Shown here in pieces: positions 1-5,723 of a stretch of DNA of 9,172 nt. This stretch comes from Gammaproteobacteria bacterium (GTDB lineage Bacteria > Pseudomonadota > Gammaproteobacteria > Eutrophobiales > Eutrophobiaceae). The notes under the pieces are model-generated. The model saw nothing but the letters and a program-made list of their open reading frames with translations, made no database searches and was not told the origin of the DNA. The number at the start of each line of letters is the position of its first letter. Position 1 is the first letter of the stretch. Position numbers and translations under genes: made by a program. Where the stretch lies: positions 1 through 9,172 of the forward strand of contig JABHFC010000216.1 of the NCBI GenBank assembly GCA_018676275.1, written 5' to 3'.

Positions 1-751
1 CGAACTCGTCGCCTCCCTGTCGGTACAGGTTGTCAGTTAACCGAATGCGACTATGAATTATTTCTGTCACTGTGCTGAGAACGCGGTCACCTGCCTGATG
101 ACCATAAACATCATTGATATCTTTAAAACTATCAATATCAAAAGCGATCAAGGAAGCCGTGATTTCTTTTCGTTTACGCATACCGAGCAGTTGCTCCATA
201 CCTTCAGCCAGTGCGCGACGGTTGCCAGTGCCTGTTAAGGGATCCTTAATAGCAAGCTCGATCAACTGGCTTTTCTGCATCCATATTATTTTTGCAAACA
301 TGAAACAATAGACATTCATCAGAACTATTGGCAATACAAAAAATAATAAATCAGATGCTGTCCACAAGGACAGCAAATGAGGAATGCATAGAGCAAAGGC
401 CAACGTATTAATGCATATTGCCTCGGCCGGTTTTAACATAAAAAAAGACCCGGCCATGATGGCAAATATCCAGTTTATTTCCATTGCACCTGACAGGTAA
501 ATAATCGGGATTATTGCACTGTAGGCAATCACCATTATAAAGATGCTTGCCTTCCTGGTTTCTGCTGTTCTTAAGATGTAATAGATAGACGCGCAAAGAC
601 CAATGCAAAAATACAGGTCAATAGCGGCAATCGCCATGTTACCTTGCCAGGCTCTCAATGCTGACAAACTGAGCGTGGTAACAACAGCAATTATTAAAAT
701 TACTAAAAGGAGTTGCGTTTCAGCCGGGTACTTTTTCAGTCCTGCAAACAT
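1..751 (-). CDS. Membrane-anchored diguanylate cyclase (GGDEF), 3' end cut by window
   Basis: This gene makes cyclic di-GMP from two GTP at the inner membrane. The minus strand reads open from an ATG at 751 to base 1, giving 250 residues, and the window stops exactly after GGDEF (residues 246-250), so the C-terminal half of the catalytic domain is missing. The N-terminal part has about six hydrophobic segments (roughly 14-32, 39-60, 68-89, 92-106, 111-130, 134-157), a membrane sensor region I cannot assign to a named family. The cyclase domain starts at DPLTGTGNR (170-178). It carries the metal-binding Asp in FDID (205) and the N-D pair 213-214. RLTD (237-240) matches the RxxD inhibitory I-site, so feedback by c-di-GMP is likely. 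The start is supported by GAGGGG a few bases upstream. It lies 86 bases downstream of selO on the same strand and may be read separately. The GGDEF identification is firm; the sensed signal is unknown. Confidence 0.92.
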   Translation of the reverse strand, partial: MFAGLKKYPAETQLLLVILIIAVVTTLSLSALRAWQGNMAIAAIDLYFCIGLCASIYYILRTAETRKASIFIMVIAYSAIIPIIYLSGAMEINWIFAIMAGSFFMLKPAEAICINTLAFALCIPHLLSLWTASDLLFFVLPIVLMNVYCFMFAKIIWMQKSQLIELAIKDPLTGTGNRRALAEGMEQLLGMRKRKEITASLIAFDIDSFKDINDVYGHQAGDRVLSTVTEIIHSRIRLTDNLYRQGGDEF

Positions 752-837
752 ATTTTGCCCCTCGTTACTCGGGTTTTAGTCGTTTAGCATTCAAACGTAA
801 CTATCGCTAAATAATGGTAATTTCTCCATGGCATAAA

Positions 838-2457
838 TCATGAACTACAGGAAAGCATGGAACATCCTGCTCGTTGCCGCGCCCAATCCGGCCGTTTCTC
901 ATAATATTTTTCCATCTCAGGCTGTTCATCATAAGGCCGGCGCAGTAACTCTAGTAATTCATTTACCATTGAGTGATCACCTTGTTCAGACTTGTCGATA
1001 GCGAGCTGTGCCAGGTAATTTCTTAATACATACTTCGGATTTACCTTGTTCATCGCCGAGCGGCGTTCTTCGTCATTTCTATTGTCCTTAGCTACCCGTC
1101 TAATATAATTACGTAACCAGTTACCCAGGCTCTCCTTATAATCTTCACTTAACTGCTCTGTAACATAAAACGCATCCTTTAACGGTGCCATCAGCTCGTC
1201 GTTATCAATATCATTCAACTTTTCAATATTGATGTTGAGCCGGGCAAGCTGGCGATAAAATATTGTCATATCAGTCTCTACCAGTTTCAGTATAGCTAAC
1301 AAATCATCAACCAGTGCTTTATCAGAAGTTTCTTCAAATGCTAAGAAGCCCAGCTTTTGCGCCATCATGTCCTGCCAGCCCTGTTGGAAACTTTGCGGAT
1401 AGATATCAAGTGACTTCTCCAATGGCGCTGTTTCTTCAATCAGTGGATATAAGGCATTGGCGAGCTGAACCAGGTTCCACATTGCGATCTGCGGTTGATG
1501 ACCATAGCGATAGCGTCGTCCTTGTGCGTCAGTGGTATTTGGCGTCCAGTCCGGATCATAATTTTCCAACCAGCCATAAGGTCCATAATCGATGGTAAGA
1601 CCAAGAATGGACATATTATCGGTGTTCATCACCCCATGTACAAAACCAACACGCTGCCAATGCACAATCATTTCCGCAGTACGACGACAAATTTCCTCGA
1701 ACCAGGCCAGGTAGGTTTCTTTGCAAGGTTTACCAAGGTGAGGAAAATCCGAACAAATAGTGAAGTCAACCAGTTGGCGTAACTGATCAATTTCACCATT
1801 TGAGGTGAACAACTGGAAATTACCAAAGCGAGTAAAGGAAGGTGCTACCCGGCAAACAATCGCTCCAGGCTCAGCCTGAGGATGTCCATCGTAAAACATA
1901 TCACGAACAACCTCTTCACCAGTCAATGTCAGGCTCAGGGCCCGCGTGGTAGGCACACCAAGATGGTGCATGGCTTCACTGCATAGAAATTCACGTACAG
2001 AAGAACGTAATACTGCCAATCCGTCGGCACCGCGCGAATAAGGCGTCGGACCTGCACCCTTCAACTGCAAGGTAAAACGTTCGCCGCTTTGATTAAGTAC
2101 TTCACCAAGATTAATCGCACGACCATCACCCAGTTGCCCGGCCCAGTTACCAAACTGATGACCTCCATAACACATAGCGTAAGGCTGCATACCTTCAAGT
2201 AAATGATTACCGGAAAAAACCGGTGCAAATAAATCGGACTGACACAACTTTTCACTAAAGCCCAATTGATCTGCCACTTCCTTTGAGTAAGCTACCAACT
2301 CTGGTTGTTTTACCCTGGCAGGTGAAACAAATGAGTAACAAGCCCCATTCACCTGGCGACGCTGATTTATTTTTTCAGGATCGGCGGGTAAATCCCTGAC
2401 GAAACGATTGTCAAAACTCAGGGCATCCAGTGAATCAAGCTGAAATTGAGCATTCAT
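838..2457 (-). CDS. selO: SelO/YdiU family protein adenylyltransferase (AMPylase)
   Basis: The SelO family is a pseudokinase-fold enzyme that binds ATP in a flipped orientation and transfers AMP to protein Ser, Thr or Tyr; it is linked to redox stress. The protein is 539 residues, close to the usual bacterial length. Visible signatures are the glycine-rich block YGGHQFGNWAGQLGDGRA (97-114), the ATP-site lysine in LQLKGAG (K133), the conserved acidic pair in VREFLCSE (E156, E161), the catalytic-loop HGVMNTDN (274-281, D280) and the metal-binding DYGPYG (290-295). It ends in Ser-Cys-Ser-Ser: the Cys third from the end occupies the position of selenocysteine in eukaryotic SelO. The start follows an AGGTGA site that overlaps the stop codon of the upstream protease gene, with an 11-base gap, so the two are probably translationally coupled. 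It is the third gene of the rhodanese-protease-selO operon. Targets cannot be told from sequence. Confidence 0.96.
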   Translation of the reverse strand: MNAQFQLDSLDALSFDNRFVRDLPADPEKINQRRQVNGACYSFVSPARVKQPELVAYSKEVADQLGFSEKLCQSDLFAPVFSGNHLLEGMQPYAMCYGGHQFGNWAGQLGDGRAINLGEVLNQSGERFTLQLKGAGPTPYSRGADGLAVLRSSVREFLCSEAMHHLGVPTTRALSLTLTGEEVVRDMFYDGHPQAEPGAIVCRVAPSFTRFGNFQLFTSNGEIDQLRQLVDFTICSDFPHLGKPCKETYLAWFEEICRRTAEMIVHWQRVGFVHGVMNTDNMSILGLTIDYGPYGWLENYDPDWTPNTTDAQGRRYRYGHQPQIAMWNLVQLANALYPLIEETAPLEKSLDIYPQSFQQGWQDMMAQKLGFLAFEETSDKALVDDLLAILKLVETDMTIFYRQLARLNINIEKLNDIDNDELMAPLKDAFYVTEQLSEDYKESLGNWLRNYIRRVAKDNRNDEERRSAMNKVNPKYVLRNYLAQLAIDKSEQGDHSMVNELLELLRRPYDEQPEMEKYYEKRPDWARQRAGCSMLSCSS

Positions 2458-2468
2458 GAATGGATCAC

Positions 2469-3266
2469 CTAGCGACAGTTTGGTTTTTTGTTATTCGCTC
2501 TCGCTTGCTGGTAAAGTTTCATCGCCGCTTCCATACGACTATTCAGACCATTAATACGTGTTGCATTTGATGGATGGGTAGACAGTAGCTCTGGCGGTTT
2601 CTGACCGCCTGCCTTGCCCATATTCTGCCATAGGACCACACTTTGTCTTGGGTCAAAGCCGGCATTCGCCATGTATTCCAGGCCGAGAATATCCGCTTCA
2701 CTTTCCTGGGTGCGTCCATAGGGCAGTAAGACACCAACCTGAGCCCCCAGGCCCAATAAACCCAGCAATTGCGCTTTCTGCTGTGTAGGTTTCCCAGCCA
2801 GTACCTGAGCTATTTTCAGGCCGGAATCAGCAGCAAAGGCAACTGAGACCCGCTCATTGCCATGACTGGCCAGCACATGAGCGACCTCATGCCCAATTAC
2901 CGCAGCCAGCTGGTCCTGACTACTGGCAACTTCTAAAATACCAGTATAAACACCTATTTTGCCTCCTGGCAGGGCAAAGGCGTTTATCGCCTTATCATTA
3001 AAAACATTAACTTCCCATTGATAGGAAGTGCCGGTTTCCTGCGTGATTGCATTGGCGACACAGCTCACATAGCTGTTAGTAAACTTATCTTTTGATAAGG
3101 GAGTTTGCTCTTTCATCTGCACATAGGAAGCTATCCCCATTTGTGCCATCTGGTTTTCAGGGAAAAGCTTCAGCTGACTGCGACCTGTAGGTGAAGTTGC
3201 GCATGCGCAGAGCTGAAGTACCGCAATGAAAGTAATAAAACGAAATGGCCATGTTAGTCGCTGCAT
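2469..3266 (-). CDS. M48 family zinc metalloprotease, predicted lipoprotein
   Basis: This is a zinc endopeptidase of the M48 family, of the LoiP/YggG-like single-domain type, acting in the periplasm. I chose the Met at 3266 (265 residues): AAGGA lies 7 bases ahead of it. The in-frame ATG at 3284 (271 residues) has its AGGA almost touching the start codon. From the chosen Met, a short basic N-terminus and hydrophobic stretch (about 5-20) lead to Leu-Cys-Ala-Cys, a plausible lipobox with lipidated Cys22. Residues Ala, Thr and Ser follow, with no Asp at +2, which in enterobacterial rules favours the outer membrane. The zinc motif HEVAH is at 126-130; the third ligand is Glu188 in ESEAD. The ending STHPSNATRI (229-238) is typical of the family. 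It sits between the rhodanese (24-base gap) and selO (11-base gap), which suggests a shared envelope or redox stress role. That role is inferred. Confidence 0.92.
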   Translation of the reverse strand: MQRLTWPFRFITFIAVLQLCACATSPTGRSQLKLFPENQMAQMGIASYVQMKEQTPLSKDKFTNSYVSCVANAITQETGTSYQWEVNVFNDKAINAFALPGGKIGVYTGILEVASSQDQLAAVIGHEVAHVLASHGNERVSVAFAADSGLKIAQVLAGKPTQQKAQLLGLLGLGAQVGVLLPYGRTQESEADILGLEYMANAGFDPRQSVVLWQNMGKAGGQKPPELLSTHPSNATRINGLNSRMEAAMKLYQQARANNKKPNCR

Positions 3267-3273
3267 AATTTTT

Positions 3274-3278
3274 TCCTT
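3274..3278 (-). promoter_or_regulatory. Ribosome binding site deciding the M48 protease start
   Basis: AAGGA on the minus strand ends 7 bases before the ATG at 3266. The competing upstream ATG at 3284 has its only purine-rich stretch one or two bases away, too close for normal initiation. The downstream Met also gives a more normal lipoprotein signal peptide. Confidence 0.6.
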
Positions 3279-3290
3279 TATCATTCCTAT

Positions 3291-3641
3291 TTAATGATTG
3301 TCAAAAGCCGCAGCAAAGTCTTCAAACTTGGCGTCGACAATATGAACATTGTCGTATCCCAGACTTTTTAGGGATTGTGCGGCAAGAGAAGCACGACCAC
3401 CACCTGCACAATGCAGCAGTATTTCCCGTGTTTTGTCCTCACAGATTTCTGAAATTTTAAATTCCAACACTCCACGTGGAATGTGCACAACATTAGGTAT
3501 GGCGCCAGATTCATGTTCTGCGGTTTCGCGAATATCTAAAACCAGCACATCTGTATCGTGCGCTCTGATAGCGGCTTCTTCCGCGGTAAGACAATTTCCG
3601 GCCGCCTTCGCAGTGGCGACGAGTTCATGGGCAGTGCTCAT
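3291..3641 (-). CDS. Single-domain rhodanese (sulfurtransferase)
   Basis: Rhodaneses carry a persulfide on an active-site Cys and pass sulfur to thiols or cyanide. This is a small cytoplasmic one-domain form of 116 residues with no signal peptide. It shows VLVLDIRE (32-39), the family block SGAIPNVVHIPRG (45-57), and the active-site loop CAGGGR with catalytic Cys78 and Arg83. The six-residue loop is the sulfur-transferring rhodanese size, not the seven-residue loop of Cdc25-type phosphatases. The start is backed by AGGAG about 7 bases upstream. It is the first gene of the operon with the M48 protease and selO; all three could respond to thiol or oxidative stress, but that link is inferred. 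The specific sulfur donor and acceptor cannot be told. The SD context ACAGGA resembles the core of a CsrA site, which is only suggestive. Confidence 0.92.
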   Translation of the reverse strand: MSTAHELVATAKAAGNCLTAEEAAIRAHDTDVLVLDIRETAEHESGAIPNVVHIPRGVLEFKISEICEDKTREILLHCAGGGRASLAAQSLKSLGYDNVHIVDAKFEDFAAAFDNH

Positions 3642-3702
3642 AAAAGACTCCTGTTACTGTTTTTTGATAAGAATTTGGTAAATACACTAATAGCTTTGCA
3701 TT

Positions 3703-3753
3703 CTAATATCCTGCGGTGGAGACTGGCAAAAGATAATATGCCCTATATGTCAC
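3703..3753 (-). CDS. Possible 16-residue leader ORF upstream of the rhodanese operon
   Basis: On the minus strand a perfect AGGAGG (3765-3760) lies 6 bases before a GTG at 3753, which opens a 16-codon ORF ending in TAG at 3703. The predicted peptide is MTYRAYYLLPVSTAGY. It lies in the presumed 5' leader of the rhodanese-protease-selO operon, 61 bases before the rhodanese ATG. The strong SD is the main evidence; such short ORFs arise easily by chance and the peptide has no recognisable family. It could be a leader peptide, or the AGGAGG could simply be a chance match or an RNA-binding-protein site. Confidence 0.25.
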   Translation of the reverse strand: MTYRAYYLLPVSTAGY

Positions 3754-3806
3754 AAAACACCTCCTAATAAACAGACATCAAAAGCGGGATTAGTAATACA
3801 CTATCA

Positions 3807-3834
3807 ATTATACTTAGTCTGACAGTGCTGATAG
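3807..3834 (-). promoter_or_regulatory. Candidate promoter for the rhodanese-M48-selO operon
   Basis: The minus strand has a perfect TATAAT at 3812-3807 with a weak -35 (CTATCA, 3834-3829; 16-base spacer). Transcription would start near 3800 and give a leader of about 160 bases before the rhodanese ATG, covering the small ORF at 3753. The -35 is poor, so this rests mostly on the -10 match. Confidence 0.35.
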
Positions 3835-3857
3835 CACCTACTCCAGGGGCTTATTCT
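3825..3857 (+). promoter_or_regulatory. Weak candidate promoter and small dyad upstream of psiE-like gene
   Basis: A CTGATA / TATTCT pair (3828-3833 and 3852-3857, 18-base spacer) matches the sigma-70 consensus at 4 of 6 bases each. It overlaps a perfect inverted repeat GTGCT-GAT-AGCAC (3825-3837), which could be a small hairpin or an operator. The divergent operon's weak -35 uses the same bases, so the two transcription units may share control. Confidence 0.25.
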
Positions 3858-3884
3858 ACACTGAAGACATCAGCGGGGTGATAC

Positions 3885-4340
3885 ATGGCAAAAGCAAAGG
3901 CAGATAAACTCAACCAGGGACTTAAAGAATTTTCTGAAGTATTTGGCAACCTGCTCGTTGATGGCTTCCACTATCTTGCACTATTTGCCATTGGCGGTGC
4001 GACAGCATGGTCTGCAGTTATTGCCTTCATGGAAATGGTCAATACAGGTCACGCCACCATTGCTGATATCCTGCTGCTCTTCATCTATCTCGAACTTGGT
4101 GCCATGGTCGGCATCTATTTCAAAACCAACCACATGCCAGTGCGTTTTCTCATCTATGTTGCCATCACCGCGCTGACCCGCATGCTCATAGGCGATCTTC
4201 AAGTACATCACGAACCAACGCTGGAAATACTTTATGTTGCAGGTGCAATCCTGTTACTGGCCATAGCCAATCTTGTAATCCGATACAGTTCGAAGAAGTT
4301 TCCATATGGTGGAGATGCCGAGGGAGATGGGACAGCGTAA
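3885..4340 (+). CDS. PsiE family (phosphate-starvation-inducible) membrane protein
   Basis: This is an inner-membrane protein of the PsiE family; its biochemical function is not known even in E. coli, where psiE is induced by phosphate starvation. The product has 151 residues, slightly longer than E. coli PsiE. Four membrane segments are visible, roughly 23-49, 58-79, 84-103 and 113-133. The family core is residues 65-102, including LFIYLELGAMVGIYF and the following Met-Pro-Val-Arg-Phe motif. The N-terminus is Lys-rich and the C-terminus polar and acidic (Gly-Asp rich), both probably cytoplasmic. The start has GGGGTGA a few bases upstream. It is transcribed away from the rhodanese operon. I looked for a PhoB box upstream and found no convincing one, so phosphate control is not shown. 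I use no symbol because orthology to psiE itself is not certain. Confidence 0.88.
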   Translation: MAKAKADKLNQGLKEFSEVFGNLLVDGFHYLALFAIGGATAWSAVIAFMEMVNTGHATIADILLLFIYLELGAMVGIYFKTNHMPVRFLIYVAITALTRMLIGDLQVHHEPTLEILYVAGAILLLAIANLVIRYSSKKFPYGGDAEGDGTA

Positions 4341-4341
4341 A

Positions 4342-4371
4342 CTGATCTAAACCTGTAAATTTGTCTATAAT
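4342..4371 (+). promoter_or_regulatory. Candidate promoter of the adenylate cyclase gene
   Basis: A perfect TATAAT at 4366-4371 follows a weak -35 CTGATC (4342-4347, 18-base spacer) directly after the psiE-like stop codon. Transcription would begin near 4378, 35 bases before the ATG at 4413. This suggests the cyclase has its own promoter rather than depending only on the psiE-like gene. Confidence 0.4.
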
Positions 4372-4412
4372 AGTCTGATAGTAAAGAATTTGGTTCCAGG
4401 GAGTGAGATAAA

Positions 4413-5723
4413 ATGCCAATGAATGGCAAGGATAATTTAGAACCGCCTCAACTTGAGCGTCGACATTTGACAGTGCTCGAATGTGACCTTGTTGGATCAA
4501 CAGCCTTAGCGAATAATCTCGACCCTGAAGAGCTTCGAGATCTATTTCTCGCCTACCAGGATTGTGTCTTAACCTGGGTAAAAAAAATGAATGGCTTTTT
4601 TGTTCAGTTTGCGGGTGATGCGATTTGGGTCTATTTCGGTTATCCCCAGGCCCATGAAGATGATGCTTGCCAGGCTATTCGTGCAGGTCTGGCTATTGCA
4701 GAAGCTGTTTCCGCTATAACTGTTTACGGTGAATCATTGAGCGTCAGAATAGGAATCGCCAGTGGATTGTGTGTTGTAGGCAACATGCGTCTGACTACAA
4801 GCAGCGGAAATATGGATAACCAAATTACTGCGCTTGGTAATCCTCCTAATCTAGCAGCTCGTCTTCAAGCCCTGGTCGAACCAGGCTCAGTTGCTATATC
4901 CGAAGAAACTCATTCACTAGCAGGCAATCTTTTTAATTTCGAAGATTTGGGTTTTTATGAAATAAAGGGATTCAGAAATAAAACAAAAGTGTGGCGTGTT
5001 ATAGGGGAGATCAATGAACATAGTCGATTTCGCGCATTAAGACCCAAAATCAGAACACCTTTGGTAGGCCGAAAAAATGAATTGAAAATTCTAGCAAATT
5101 TATGGAAAGAAGCATGTCTGAAAAATGGACAAATTGTATTTTTGTCCGGTGAACCTGGGATCGGTAAATCACGTCTAGTAACAAATCTGGCAGAAAATAT
5201 AGTCGGCTTGAAAAACTTGCAATGGTGGTTTCATTGTGGCGAATACCTGCAGGGAAGCGCGTTTGCTCCTATTGCCGCACAAATTCAAACACTCACTGGT
5301 TTATCGAGTACAGAAGATAGAACTGGTCGATCTGGAAAAGTCTCAAAACAATTTTCATATCTTAACACTAACGAGCACTATTTACTGGCAGAGCTGTTAA
5401 TGATTGAAGATGAGAAAAAACTGAGTACATCAGTAATATCTGCATCAAAGCGACGCGAGAAATTGTATGAAGTGCTTATTAAGATGATTAAGGAAGAGTC
5501 CCAGATTGAACCTTTACTAGTTGTTATTGAAGATGCGCACTGGATTGACCCATCAACACAGGAATTTATTCAGCGACTAGCCATTTGCCTGAACAATATG
5601 TCTGTCTTGCTGGTCATTACCAGTCGCGATACCAGTAATTTTGAAATGTCTGATTTTGCTCTTCCTCACACCCACAATATTAGTATCGAACAACTGAAAC
5701 GTAGTGATTGTTTCAAATTATAG
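4413..5723 (+). CDS. Class III adenylate cyclase / AAA ATPase, N-terminal part of a frameshifted gene
   Basis: This ORF codes the cyclase and NTPase parts of a large signalling protein. The class III cyclase domain (about 15-200) begins at ERRHLTVLECDLVGST. The metal-binding aspartates are D25 (CDLVGST) and D69 (FAGDAIWVYFG). The transition-state Asn146 and Arg150 are in NLAARLQ, so it looks catalytically complete. At the two substrate-specifying positions I place Gln65 and Asn143 instead of Lys and Asp. An AAA_16-type ATPase follows: LVGRKNEL (217-224), Walker A GEPGIGKSR (246-254) and Walker B LLVVIEDAHW (368-377), then LLVITSR (399-405). The frame ends at TAG 5721-5723 in mid-domain; the missing ATPase end and TPR region continue in the next frame from 5708. 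SD: AGGGAG upstream of ATG 4413. It may still make an active truncated cyclase. Base use is AT-rich compared with psiE-like and selO, hinting at a different origin. Confidence 0.88.
   Translation: MPMNGKDNLEPPQLERRHLTVLECDLVGSTALANNLDPEELRDLFLAYQDCVLTWVKKMNGFFVQFAGDAIWVYFGYPQAHEDDACQAIRAGLAIAEAVSAITVYGESLSVRIGIASGLCVVGNMRLTTSSGNMDNQITALGNPPNLAARLQALVEPGSVAISEETHSLAGNLFNFEDLGFYEIKGFRNKTKVWRVIGEINEHSRFRALRPKIRTPLVGRKNELKILANLWKEACLKNGQIVFLSGEPGIGKSRLVTNLAENIVGLKNLQWWFHCGEYLQGSAFAPIAAQIQTLTGLSSTEDRTGRSGKVSKQFSYLNTNEHYLLAELLMIEDEKKLSTSVISASKRREKLYEVLIKMIKEESQIEPLLVVIEDAHWIDPSTQEFIQRLAICLNNMSVLLVITSRDTSNFEMSDFALPHTHNISIEQLKRSDCFKL
5708..5723 (+). other. Frameshift junction splitting the cyclase-ATPase-TPR gene
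   Basis: The two frames overlap only here. The upstream frame reads Asp-Cys-Phe-Lys-Leu-stop; the downstream frame has a TGA at 5705 and opens at 5708. Adding one T to the TTT at 5711-5713 joins them as Arg-Ser-Asp-Cys-Phe-Gln-Ile-Ile, which fits the normal family pattern. No canonical -1 slippery heptamer is present, so an indel mutation or a sequencing error in the T run is likelier than programmed frameshifting. Confidence 0.8.

Noticed and set aside
781..797. Hairpin CGTTT/AAACG between selO and the diguanylate cyclase as a terminator
   Set aside because: A 5-bp stem with no following T run on the minus strand; too weak to call.
1314..1782. Plus-strand open frames inside selO and other antisense frames
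   Set aside because: They lie opposite strongly conserved coding sequence, have no SD and show no protein family features.
3801..3818. PhoB box upstream of the psiE-like gene (CTATCAA-TTAT-ACTTAGT)
   Set aside because: The first half matches 5 of 7 and the spacer is AT-rich, but the second half matches only 2 of 7.
5705..5723. Programmed -1 frameshifting in the cyclase gene
   Set aside because: No X-XXY-YYZ slippery heptamer is in frame at the junction and no obvious downstream stem was seen; an indel in the T run is simpler.
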